Shown piece by piece: positions 1-8,557 of a DNA stretch of 43,896 nucleotides; the stretch's first letter is position 1; each line of letters begins with the position of its first letter. The notes beneath the pieces were generated by a model. It saw nothing but the letters and a program-made list of their open reading frames with translations. It was not told the origin of the DNA and did no database searches. The position numbers and the translations under genes are program-made. Origin of the DNA: Paraburkholderia panacisoli (lineage in GTDB: Bacteria > Pseudomonadota > Gammaproteobacteria > Burkholderiales > Burkholderiaceae). The stretch covers positions 1 through 43,896 of the forward strand of contig NZ_VTUZ01000062.1 of assembly GCF_008369935.1 (NCBI RefSeq), written 5' to 3'.

Positions 1-65
1 TAAAACGGCAATCGTCTAGCGTTTGGGTCGACTTATTCGTAGTCCACGGGTGCATGTCCCGCCTC

Positions 66-161
66 GACTGGCAGCTCGCTGCCAGTCCCACAGTATCGAT
101 GAAAGCGGGACGGACTATCTATAGAGGGTCGAACTCAGCCAGCTATTGTCGGCTGAGTTCG
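66..161. repeat. Two perfect hairpins in tandem in the leading intergenic region
   Basis: Two perfect inverted repeats lie 42 bases apart. The first has 9-bp arms (GACTGGCAG/CTGCCAGTC, 66-87) with a 4-base loop. The second has 11-bp arms (CGAACTCAGCC/GGCTGAGTTCG, 130-161) with a 10-base loop. Neither is followed by a T-run, so they are not ordinary intrinsic terminators on either strand. No gene is recognised in 1-313. They could be a structured RNA, a remnant of a repeat family, or a terminator of a gene outside the window. The structure is certain, the role unknown. Confidence 0.6.
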
Positions 162-313
162 TTATGGTTTAATCGATGCCTGCCATCGGCCACAGGAATG
201 TGCATGCCTCCGCGCATGTCGGCAGGCGTCAAATAAACCCGATGGAGGAAACCGCGGAGTGCTCCAATGCGGTTGGAGGCTTCACACTGACGTCAAAACG
301 AAACGTGCCAAAT

Positions 314-1297
314 TCAGTGTGACGAAACGTACGTCGCATTATCGAACGCTGCCGGAATGGCGAAGCTCTCGCGCATACGCTTCGTCTCCGCCGCTGGCGT
401 CAAGCCAAAAAGCCGCTTGAACTCTCTGCTGAACTGGGACGCGCTCGTGTAACCTACCGCGTGGCTTGCCGCCTCCGCGGTCAGTTCCTGACGGACCATC
501 AACAGGCGAGCCTGATGCAGGCGCGTAGACTTCACGTACTGCATCGGCGAAACCTGTGTGATCGACTTGAAGTGGCTGTGGAAGCTGGGAATGCTCATTC
601 CCGCTTCCTCGGCCAACTGCATCACGTCCAGCGGCTGCGCATAGCCGGCATGGATGAGGCGTAGCGATCTGCCTATACGCCCGAACTGCCCTCTCATCGT
701 CAAAGCCTCGCGCATGGAGCTTCCTTGGGCTCCGGTGAGCACACGGAAATATAGTTCGCGCAGCAGGTCCGGGCCCAATACAGCGGCTTCGAGCGGCCGA
801 CGCAGCGCCTCGAGGAAGCGCAACACGGACGCTTGCATCGCGTCATCCATCGGCGTCGACATCATGCTCTGAGGCGCCTGCACATGTTGTGTCGCGCCTT
901 CGCGGTCGAGTTGTAGCGCCAGTTCAGCGGCCACTGTGAAATCGAGGTGAAGGTACAGCGCAAGCAACGGGCGCTCCGGGGTTGCGTCGGTTTCCATGCT
1001 GAACGGAACAGGCACGGACACGGCCAGGTAGTGATGCTCGTCGTACAGATAGAGCTGGTCGCCGAAATAACCTCGCTTGCGGCCCTGGCAAACGATCACG
1101 ATGCCGGGGTCGTAGAGAACCGGCGTGCGTGACAGAGGCCGATTTGAACGCAGGATGCGCACGCTGGGCAGCGACGTAAGGTTGTAGCCCTCCTCGGGCG
1201 CCAGCGCGCGGAGCAACGCAATCATGCGCTTTTGGGTTCGCGAAGAGAGATCGGGATTATGGGTAGAGGCCCGCTTGGTGTTCATAGCTTTAGGCAA
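314..1297 (-). CDS. AraC-family transcriptional regulator (AraC_N type)
   Basis: A 327-residue DNA-binding regulator. Roughly residues 25-185 match the AraC_N sensor fold found in regulators such as YqhC (PVLYDPGIVIVCQG and the cupin-like strands after it). Residues about 215-315 hold the double helix-turn-helix, with the typical motifs MQLAEEAGMSIPSFHSHFK and the second helix pair ending SQFSREFKRLFGLTP. The gene is divergent from the short-chain dehydrogenase at 1380, with only 82 bp between start codons, so it probably controls that gene and itself. In this family, AraC_N regulators often control a neighbouring aldehyde or alcohol dehydrogenase or reductase, in some cases in response to reactive aldehydes. 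The effector here is unknown. The length is normal and no damage is seen. Confidence 0.9.
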   Translation of the reverse strand: MPKAMNTKRASTHNPDLSSRTQKRMIALLRALAPEEGYNLTSLPSVRILRSNRPLSRTPVLYDPGIVIVCQGRKRGYFGDQLYLYDEHHYLAVSVPVPFSMETDATPERPLLALYLHLDFTVAAELALQLDREGATQHVQAPQSMMSTPMDDAMQASVLRFLEALRRPLEAAVLGPDLLRELYFRVLTGAQGSSMREALTMRGQFGRIGRSLRLIHAGYAQPLDVMQLAEEAGMSIPSFHSHFKSITQVSPMQYVKSTRLHQARLLMVRQELTAEAASHAVGYTSASQFSREFKRLFGLTPAAETKRMRESFAIPAAFDNATYVSSH

Positions 1298-1379
1298 TAA
1301 AAATAGCGGAATCTGGCTTAAATTGCTTTGCCCTTCAGACTAGTATGCACTCTCGAGACAACATCTGGGAGAAGCTTCA

Positions 1380-2210
1380 ATGGCATCCAGCAAAATTCTG
1401 CTGATCACTGGCGTCAGCAGCGGCTTCGGCCGTGCACTCGCACAAGAGGCACTAGCGGCGGGACATAAGGTCGTCGGTACTGTGAGAAGTGCGGAGGCAA
1501 AACGTGATTTCGAATCTTTGTCCGCAAGAGCTTTTGGACGTGTACTTGATGTGACCGACTTCGACGCCATCGACGGCATCGTGGCGGAAATTGAAACGGC
1601 CGTCGGACCCGTGGACGTTCTGGTCAACAATGCAGGCTACGGCCACGAAGGCGTCATGGAAGAATCGCCTTTATCCGAGATGCGTAGACAGTTCGATGTG
1701 AATGTGTTCGGCGCGGTCGCCATGATGAAAGCCGTGCTGCCTTTGATGCGTGAGCGCAGACGTGGCCACATTCTGAATATCACGTCGATGGGCGGCTATA
1801 TCACCATGCCAGGGATCACCTACTACTGCGGAAGCAAATTCGCGCTGGAGGGAATCTCTGAGGCGCTTGGCAAAGAGGTCAAGGCTTTCGGCATCGCCGT
1901 GACAGCCGTCGCGCCAGGCTCGTTCCGCACCGACTGGGCGGGTCGCTCGATGACGCGAACGCCCCGTTCGATTGGGGATTACAACCATATCTTCGACCCC
2001 ATCCGCAAAGCTCGTGAGGAGAAGAGCGGCAAGCAATTGGGCGATCCCCAAAAGGCGGCACGCGCGATGCTCGCCGCAATCGCCGCGGACCGCCCTCCCG
2101 CGCATCTTTTGCTCGGTAGCGATGCACTCGGGCTCGTGAGGGACAAGTTGTCCGTATTGGAAGATGAGATCCGTGACTGGGAGGCTGTTACGGTCTCGAC
2201 TGACGGCTGA
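1380..2210 (+). CDS. SDR-family NAD(P)-dependent oxidoreductase
   Basis: A 276-residue classical short-chain dehydrogenase. The Rossmann cofactor loop TGVSSGFG is at residues 10-17, NNAG in the mid-domain near residue 83, the catalytic serine region (NITSMGG) near 138, and the catalytic tyrosine-lysine pair in YCGSK near 150. The protein looks complete. The start ATG follows a weak purine stretch (ggagaagcttca). It is divergently transcribed from the AraC-type regulator at 314-1297, which probably controls it. The substrate cannot be told from sequence. The extended C-terminal region (PPAHLLLGSDALGLVRDKL) is typical of the oxidoreductase subgroup often paired with AraC regulators in Burkholderia. 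Confidence 0.92.
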   Translation: MASSKILLITGVSSGFGRALAQEALAAGHKVVGTVRSAEAKRDFESLSARAFGRVLDVTDFDAIDGIVAEIETAVGPVDVLVNNAGYGHEGVMEESPLSEMRRQFDVNVFGAVAMMKAVLPLMRERRRGHILNITSMGGYITMPGITYYCGSKFALEGISEALGKEVKAFGIAVTAVAPGSFRTDWAGRSMTRTPRSIGDYNHIFDPIRKAREEKSGKQLGDPQKAARAMLAAIAADRPPAHLLLGSDALGLVRDKLSVLEDEIRDWEAVTVSTDG

Positions 2211-2864
2211 AGCTCGCTGGAGCGCGGAGGCTGTCGCGTACCTGATCCCTCGTCATCGGGTCCGGACAGGAGCGGCCCGCAACCAGAACATGATCGTCTG
2301 CTGTCGACTGCACAGCAGACTTTCAGGCTTCCCACGCGAGCGTCTGCGTTGGGTCGGGTGCTGTCCTCCAGCATGAGGACAGTTGTCGTTCGACGTAACA
2401 GCTGATACAGCGACCGCAGAGCGACCAACAACTGCCCTTCGCCGGCGACCGGCCCAATGACCGCAACGGCCGATCATGCAAAGCTCCTGACTATGCAAAG
2501 TCGCCTCGGAAAACCGCAGGATCTGCCGAGGCGGTTCGACTAACGCGCCTCGCATGCTTTGCATAATCGCGGTGTCTGTCCACTCCCGGTCGATAGCCGA
2601 TAGCCGATAGCCGTAAGGAGCGGGTTATCACGTGCAGTTCGACGGATAGCTAACGGCTCAGGCGCAAGCTTCAAGGTCTCCTATTCATGAGGCATGACTA
2701 CCAGGCGTTCAGGTTGTCAGACTCGACATCGCCTCGCTTCAGGTCGGTTGCTCGATGCCTGCCAGGATGCGTGATCGTGCACTCACAGTGCTCCACACAA
2801 TCGCAGGCATCCCAACAGGCGATAATGGAACTGGGCGCCCTCGCTGATCAAACCCGCCATTAGT
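2211..2864. other. Intergenic region without a recognised gene
   Basis: No reading frame here resembles a protein family. The sequence holds a 3-fold tandem 7-mer (CGATAGC, 2591-2611) and an inverted octamer, ATGCAAAG near 2475 and 2493 against CTTTGCAT near 2558. The spacing suggests a decayed repeat or an old insertion edge. There is no clear promoter. Confidence 0.5.
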
Positions 2865-3941
2865 ATGAAGGATTCGTCTTACCCCGGCCGGTACTGGCAC
2901 TTTCTGGACGATGGACGCATCGAGTGTGACCTGTGCCCGCGCAACTGCCGCCTGCATGATGGGCAGCGCGGCGCCTGCTTCGTGCGCCAGCGGGCCGATG
3001 ACCAGATGATCCTGACTACGTACGGCCGCTCATCAGGGTTCTGCGTTGATCCAATCGAAAAGAAGCCGCTCAACCATTTCTATCCCGGCACAAGCGCGCT
3101 TTCCTTCGGTACCGCTGGCTGCAATCTGGCCTGCAAGTTTTGCCAGAACTGGGACATCAGCAAGTCACGCGAGATGGACACGCTCGCTGACACTGCCACC
3201 CCGGAAGCGATCGCCGACGCGGCCGGGGCTTATGGCTGCAAAAGTGTCGCCTTTACCTATAACGATCCAGTGATCTTCGCCGAATATGCGATGGATGTGG
3301 CCGATGCCTGCCACGGGCGCGGCATCATGGCCGTGGCGGTGACCGCAGGGTACATGGGTACGCAGGCGCGGCGCGATTTCTACGCCACCATGGATGCCGC
3401 CAACGTCGACCTGAAGGCGTTCACTGACGATTTCTATTTCAGGATCACGGGCGGCCACCTGGCTCCGGTTCTGGAGACGCTTCAGTATCTCCGACATGAA
3501 ACCGGTGTATGGCTGGAAATCACCACGTTGCTCATTCCAGGCAAGAACGACAGCGATGCGGAAATCCGTTCTGAAGCGCAGTGGATCATGAAGGAACTGG
3601 GCGAGGACGTGCCGTTGCATTTCACCGCGTTCCATCCCGATTACAAGATGACCGACGTGGCGCCCACGCCGCCCGCCACGCTCACCCGCGCGCGCAAGAT
3701 CGCGCTCACGGAGGGTTTGCGATACGTCTATACCGGAAATGTTCACGACGTCGACGGCGGCACCACCTTCTGCAAAGGCTGTGGCACCGCGCTCATCGTG
3801 CGCGACTGGCATCGGATCGCAGACTATCGGCTCACAGACGACGGCGCCTGTCCCGCGTGCCGCACTCCGGTGGCGGGCCGGTTCGAACGGTTCGATTTAC
3901 CCTTCGGCCGACGGCGGATCCCCATCCGTCTCGACGTCTGA
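2865..3941 (+). CDS. amrS: AmmeMemoRadiSam-type radical SAM enzyme
   Basis: A 358-residue radical SAM protein of the AmmeMemoRadiSam system type. The SAM cluster motif CNLACKFC lies near residues 86-93. It is preceded by an N-terminal cysteine motif (CDLCPRNCRLHDGQRGACF, about 25-43) and followed by a C-terminal zinc-ribbon-like pair (CKGCG near 304, CPAC near 336). The family normally works with AMMECR1 and Memo-domain proteins, but neither partner is in this window. No strong ribosome site precedes the ATG. The next gene, an RtcB ligase, is 833 bp downstream on the same strand, too far to call an operon. The reaction it performs is not established. Confidence 0.88.
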   Translation: MKDSSYPGRYWHFLDDGRIECDLCPRNCRLHDGQRGACFVRQRADDQMILTTYGRSSGFCVDPIEKKPLNHFYPGTSALSFGTAGCNLACKFCQNWDISKSREMDTLADTATPEAIADAAGAYGCKSVAFTYNDPVIFAEYAMDVADACHGRGIMAVAVTAGYMGTQARRDFYATMDAANVDLKAFTDDFYFRITGGHLAPVLETLQYLRHETGVWLEITTLLIPGKNDSDAEIRSEAQWIMKELGEDVPLHFTAFHPDYKMTDVAPTPPATLTRARKIALTEGLRYVYTGNVHDVDGGTTFCKGCGTALIVRDWHRIADYRLTDDGACPACRTPVAGRFERFDLPFGRRRIPIRLDV

Positions 3942-4774
3942 TCCTCCCGCCTCTGATCCACCGGCTCATCAGCACTGAGTCAGTCCAGCATCAGGCAGGC
4001 AAGTTTCCGGCCAACCCACAAATATTGGCGGCTACGAGAGCTACTAAATCACACGGCCTGTCTTCGGCGCATTGGCGTGAGACACGTTAAAGTCGATTCC
4101 AATTTTGTTCGTATCCGCAAACGCTTATCCACTTAAGCTGCACCGAGGCCAAGGTACGGACGCGAAGCGAGCTCATACCTTCTGCGCGCGATGGTGAAAA
4201 ACTGAAGATGGCCGGTTTCGGCCGGCAAAACAGCTCGCTCGGGTCAGACATCGTCGCGACGCTTACTGTCGCGCGACCAGCCTTCGAGATGACGACTCCC
4301 CTTCCCTCTCGTTGATGTCTGAACGGGTCCCTCTTCGACACGCGCCGAGCGAGAAAGCGGGCGAAGCAGTCCGGGTTACATACCGAAACGCAACCAGAGA
4401 GACTTCTTGTCGAGTGCTCCCCAAGCGGCTGTCGACCTTGCCGTTCGCTGGCACAACGGGATCTACTGTTTCAACGGCCAGGCTCGCGCCCGTTGACGGC
4501 ATCGCAAGCTCGGTGGTGCAGTTCGAATTTGCACCGTGTGCGTCGACGATTCAGCGCGCACCGATTGGCGACTCTCGAAGCAACGATCCAGCGCGGCGGC
4601 GTGAACCAATGATTGATCCGATGGCACGGATCGCTGGCGATGAATCATGGGCCAGGGTTTGATGAAGACGCTCATGACGTGCAGGTTGTCGAAACAGAAA
4701 AACCGGCTCACGCTAACGTCGTACGCCGTGCACTGACCCGTGCCGATGAGCGAAGCTGACGAAGGGACAGCGAC
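3942..4774. other. 833-bp gap between radical SAM gene and rtcB
   Basis: No convincing gene is seen. Short open frames on both strands have the composition of random translation. There is a small inverted repeat (GATCCG/CGGATC, about 4615-4631). The last ~40 bases carry the ribosome site of the RtcB gene (gaagggacagcgac). It may hold a decayed gene, but nothing is recognisable. Confidence 0.45.
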
Positions 4775-5995
4775 ATGAGCCTGGTCGATTATCAACTAAT
4801 GGAAGTGGCAAGCGGCAAGGCCGTGAAGATGTGGACACAGGGCGTCGCGATTGAGGAGGCGGCTTGCCGGCAACTGAGAAACACGGCCCGCATGCCGTTC
4901 GTGTTCAGGCACCTTGCCGTCATGCCGGACGTCCACGTGGGCAAAGGGTCGACGATCGGCAGCGTGATTCCGACACAAGGCGCGATCATCCCGGCGGCGG
5001 TGGGCGTCGATATCGGCTGCGGAATGATGGCGGTTCGCACGACGCTGACGGCCGCGGACCTGCCCGATTCGCTTTCCGGCGTGCGCGGCGCGATCGAGCG
5101 CGCCGTGCCGCACGGCGGTGCGCCGGGGCGGCGCGACCCGGGTGCATGGTCGCGTCCGCCGCCGGCCGTCGACGACGCCTGGAAACTGCTGGCGCCCAGT
5201 TTTCGGCGCATCGTCGACAAGTATCCTCCCCTTGCGCGCACGAACAACCACGCGCACGTTGGCACGCTCGGCACCGGCAATCACTTCATCGAGGTATGTC
5301 TCGACGAAGATGACGGCGTCTGGTTCATGCTGCACAGCGGATCGCGTGGCGTGGGCAACGCGATCGGGAGTCTCTTCATCAAGCTGGCCCAGGCCGACAT
5401 GCGTCGACACCTTGCGAATCTTCCAGACAAGGATCTCGCGTACTTCAAGGAAGGCAGCCGGCACTTCGATGACTACGTGGAGGCGGTCGGCTGGGCACAG
5501 GAGTACGCGCGCTGCAACCGTGAGGTCATGATGAATGCCGTGATCGACGCGGTGCGCACGACTATCGGAAAACCCTTCACCATCGACGAGCACGCTGTGA
5601 ACTGCCACCACAATTACGTACAGAAGGAACGGCACTTCGGCGCCGACATGTTCGTAACGCGTAAAGGGGCGCTGTCGGCGCGCGCGGGCGAGTTCGGCAT
5701 CATTCCGGGTTCGATGGGCGCGAAGAGCTTTATCGTTCGCGGCCTCGGCAATGAAGAGAGCTTCTGCTCATGCAGTCACGGCGCCGGGCGCTCGATGAGC
5801 CGGAAGGAGGCCAAACGGCGCTTCACGGTCCAGGATCAAATCAGGGCGACGGTGCATGTCGAATGCCGAAAGGATGTAGGGGTCGTTGATGAAATTCCGA
5901 TGGCCTACAAAGACATCGACGCGGTGATGGCCGCGCAGCGGAGTCTGGTGGAGGTGGTACATACGCTGCGGCAGGTGGTTTGTGTGAAGGGTTAG
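4775..5995 (+). CDS. rtcB: RtcB-family RNA-splicing ligase
   Basis: A 406-residue protein of the RtcB family, which joins RNA 2',3'-cyclic phosphate or 3'-phosphate ends to 5'-OH ends using GTP and Mn2+. The conserved blocks are all present and in order: MPDVHVGKGSTIGSVIPT (about 50-67), DIGCGMM with the metal-binding cysteine (about 79-85), GTGNHFIEV (about 167-175), HSGSRGVGN (about 189-197), HNYVQKE (about 279-285) and SHGAGRSMSR with the guanylylated histidine (about 336-345). The length is normal. No rtcA cyclase or RtcR sigma-54 activator gene lies next to it, so regulation differs from the Escherichia coli rtcBA unit or the partners lie elsewhere. Confidence 0.93.
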   Translation: MSLVDYQLMEVASGKAVKMWTQGVAIEEAACRQLRNTARMPFVFRHLAVMPDVHVGKGSTIGSVIPTQGAIIPAAVGVDIGCGMMAVRTTLTAADLPDSLSGVRGAIERAVPHGGAPGRRDPGAWSRPPPAVDDAWKLLAPSFRRIVDKYPPLARTNNHAHVGTLGTGNHFIEVCLDEDDGVWFMLHSGSRGVGNAIGSLFIKLAQADMRRHLANLPDKDLAYFKEGSRHFDDYVEAVGWAQEYARCNREVMMNAVIDAVRTTIGKPFTIDEHAVNCHHNYVQKERHFGADMFVTRKGALSARAGEFGIIPGSMGAKSFIVRGLGNEESFCSCSHGAGRSMSRKEAKRRFTVQDQIRATVHVECRKDVGVVDEIPMAYKDIDAVMAAQRSLVEVVHTLRQVVCVKG

Positions 5996-6520
5996 GCCCT
6001 GATTGGTTTGCGACCACCGCGCAATTTCGCCGGAATCGCTTGCCAGAATTGGTTACCCGTCATTCGCCGAGTCCAGAGATAGGCACCCTAACCGATCCGC
6101 CTTCGCCGATCACCAATCCAGTGCCAGCGCGGCTTACAGACAAATTCGATGAGCCCGAAAAACTAGCACCCAGTTGGATCAGCTTTTCTGACGCCAGCTC
6201 CATCCGATCCTTGCGGCTCATTCGGTACGATGTGGAACGTCGCTCGGGAAAGGATACGGGGCGTGGGGGCCTGGCCATTCCGGTGCCGGCGGTCCGCCCA
6301 GCGCATTGCACCCGGCGAGACCGAACAAAAGGCAGCATGTGAGCAAACGGGAGCAAACGCGCCGCATTGCCGCTTGAGCATTCATCGTGCACCCCCTGCG
6401 TATTGCGCAACCCTGTTGCTTGGACCGCCAATCGATGCGGCGGGTTGCACTGTGGCGGACTCGCTCATCGCATAGCCTGGCGAGCGGGAATCAGCGCCGT
6501 ATCAATAGGACGCAAGTAAG
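5996..6520. other. Intergenic region without a recognised gene
   Basis: This stretch lies between the converging rtcB and DUF3579 genes. No protein family is recognised on either strand, and no obvious T-tailed hairpin was found. Confidence 0.45.
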
Positions 6521-6826
6521 TTAACCGGCGCCGGGGTCAACCCTGTTCAACGCCAGATCATTGTCTTCGGCAAACCGAATAACGAATTCAAACACTTCAG
6601 GGCAAACTCTCCGGAGTTCATCGGAAATCATCAGGCATTTAACGCCGGTGTCGACGAAAGGCATGGCGAGCCGCGTCGACGCAATATGGAATCCGGGCCG
6701 ACGCTCTCCGACGAAGAGAACGATAACGTCCATCAGACGCTCAGCCCAGTCGCCCGGGCGGAATACCTTCCGGTCGCGCGTGATGCCTTTGATCAGATAG
6801 TGTCCGCTGCGCTCGGCCGTAGTCAT
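6521..6826 (-). CDS. DUF3579 family protein
   Basis: A 101-residue protein starting MTTAERSGHYLIKGITRD, with the features I associate with DUF3579: a YLIKG strand, the FRPGDWAERL motif (about 23-32), GVKCLMI (about 62-68) and a C-terminal FVIRFAEDNDLAL. DUF3579 proteins are small cytoplasmic proteins of unknown role, common in beta-proteobacteria. A longer open frame exists upstream, but the family begins at this methionine. The ATG overlaps the stop codon of the upstream chemoreceptor gene as ATGA (6823-6826), which points to translational coupling and a shared transcript. Confidence 0.88.
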   Translation of the reverse strand: MTTAERSGHYLIKGITRDRKVFRPGDWAERLMDVIVLFVGERRPGFHIASTRLAMPFVDTGVKCLMISDELRRVCPEVFEFVIRFAEDNDLALNRVDPGAG

Positions 6827-8448
6827 GCTTCTATGACTGATGGCTGGAGCGCCGTCCACTGCTGCTGGCCGGGTTTCCCGGCAGACCACTCTGCCGTTTT
6901 ATCCAGCCTGAAAACCGCCACCGCGCCGTCGAGCGCGCGCGCCTGTTCCTCCAGCGACGCTGCGGCCACAGTTGCCTGCTCCACCAATGCGGCGTTCTGC
7001 TGGGTTGCGTTATCCATTTGCGTCACCGCACGATTGATCTGGTCGATACCGCGCGACTGTTCTTCCGAGGCCACGCTGATTTCGCTGACAATGCCAGTGA
7101 CGTTGCGTGCCGCCCTGACGATCTCTGCCATTGTCATGCCGGCACGCGCTGCGAGTTCGCTGCCGTTCTGCACCTTGGCAACCGAATCGCCGATCAGTTC
7201 TCTGATCTCTTTCGCCGCAGAGGCCGAGCGTTGCGCGAGCGCGCGGACTTCGCTCGCGACCACTGCGAACCCGCGTCCCTCCTCGCCAGCCCGTGCAGCT
7301 TCGACGGCCGCATTCAACGCGAGGATGTTGGTCTGGAACGCGATGCCCTCGATCGCGCCGATGATATCGACGATCCGGCTTGAACTCGAGGCCATGTCCG
7401 TGATTACGTCGACAACCTGGCCGACGACGCCGCCGCCGCGCGCCGCGATCTCAGACGCGTTTTCTGCGAGCGCACTGGCCTGCCGCGCGTTGTCGGCATT
7501 TTGCCGGACCGTGGCAGTCAACTCTTCCATGCTCGATGCGGTCTCCTGCAGGGTCGCCGCCTGCTGCTCGGTACGGGTCGACAGGTCAGCATTGCCGTTC
7601 GCGATCTCGCCCACCCCGTGCGTGATCGCGGCCGTCCCTTGTCGCACCTGGTTCACGGCACCGGCGAGCGCTGCCTGCATCCGGGCAAGCGCAACCATCA
7701 ACCGGCCCATTTCGTTGCCGCGCAGCGTATCGATCGCGCTTGTCAGATCGCCAGCCGCGATGCGCTCGAAATGACAAATCGCCTGGTTAATGGGCCGCAC
7801 GATCGACGCCATCAGCATGAAGCGTGCGAACAAGCCCAGTAAGATCGCAGCGGACCCAATCGCACCGAACAGCCACAGCAGCATGTGGAAATGCTGTTGC
7901 GCCGACGCAAAGCGCCATTTTTGCTGCTCCGCCTGAAAATCCTCGAGCGCGAGCGCCGCGCTCCTGTAGTCACTGAACAATGTTTCGGGTGCTTGCCGCT
8001 GCGTTGTCCGGAACGACATGAAATCGTTCTGATCGAGCGCCGCGATTTCAGGCGCAAGCGCCTGTTTCATCAAAAGCTCGCGCTTCGCGCGCAGCGTGTC
8101 GCCGAGCTTCCTCTCAACCTCATTCGAGGGCGGCTGCGCTGCATAGGCAGCCAATTCGCGATCGCTGTCAGTCTGCCCGGCGTGCACCCGCGCGAGTGCG
8201 GCCTCGGTCGGCTTTCCTTGTGCGACGAGCGTTTCGTACGCACCGAGATCGACCCGCACCTGCAGAAGCGCTTCGCTGCTGGCGACAAGGTGTCGCAGCG
8301 CAGCCGTCTCTTCGCTATACATCCTGTCGAGTGCCGTGTTGGCCGTTTCCAGGCCAGCAATCGACGTTGCGATCACGAGCATCAACGCGGCCGTGTAACC
8401 GGCGATCGTGACGGTCAGAGCGGCCCGGATAGTAGTATTTCTGAACAT
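6823..8448 (-). CDS. Methyl-accepting chemotaxis protein
   Basis: A 541-residue transmembrane chemoreceptor. TM1 spans about 10-32, a four-helix-bundle periplasmic sensor about 33-186, and TM2 about 188-212. A HAMP domain (about 214-265) contains RPINQAICHFERIAAGDLT, followed by a long cytoplasmic signalling coiled coil. The signalling hairpin tip is intact: GIAFQTNILALNAAVEAARA followed by GEEGRGFAVVASEVRALAQR. There is no C-terminal NWETF-type pentapeptide for CheR/CheB binding. The ligand is unknown. The stop codon overlaps the DUF3579 start, so the two are probably translated together. No other chemotaxis genes are in the window. Confidence 0.95.
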   Translation of the reverse strand: MFRNTTIRAALTVTIAGYTAALMLVIATSIAGLETANTALDRMYSEETAALRHLVASSEALLQVRVDLGAYETLVAQGKPTEAALARVHAGQTDSDRELAAYAAQPPSNEVERKLGDTLRAKRELLMKQALAPEIAALDQNDFMSFRTTQRQAPETLFSDYRSAALALEDFQAEQQKWRFASAQQHFHMLLWLFGAIGSAAILLGLFARFMLMASIVRPINQAICHFERIAAGDLTSAIDTLRGNEMGRLMVALARMQAALAGAVNQVRQGTAAITHGVGEIANGNADLSTRTEQQAATLQETASSMEELTATVRQNADNARQASALAENASEIAARGGGVVGQVVDVITDMASSSSRIVDIIGAIEGIAFQTNILALNAAVEAARAGEEGRGFAVVASEVRALAQRSASAAKEIRELIGDSVAKVQNGSELAARAGMTMAEIVRAARNVTGIVSEISVASEEQSRGIDQINRAVTQMDNATQQNAALVEQATVAAASLEEQARALDGAVAVFRLDKTAEWSAGKPGQQQWTALQPSVIEA

Positions 8449-8470
8449 GGCTGCCTTCCTCGACCCGCTG

Positions 8471-8510
8471 AGCAGAAAACAAGCGGCGGCCGGATCAGTC
8501 CGCCGCCGCT
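8471..8510 (-). terminator. Intrinsic terminator of the porin gene
   Basis: On the minus strand, an AGCGGCGG/CCGCCGCT stem (8503-8510 with 8482-8489) is followed by TGTTTTCTGCT. It sits about 50 bp after the porin stop and just before the chemoreceptor start, so it separates these two same-strand genes. Confidence 0.75.
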
Positions 8511-8557
8511 AGTAGGAGCACATCGATGAACGAATCAGTGCGAATCTGATTCCCGCA

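Noticed and set aside
2591..2611. Tandem CGATAGC repeat as a possible CRISPR or iteron
   Set aside because: There are only three 7-bp units with no spacers and no replication gene nearby.
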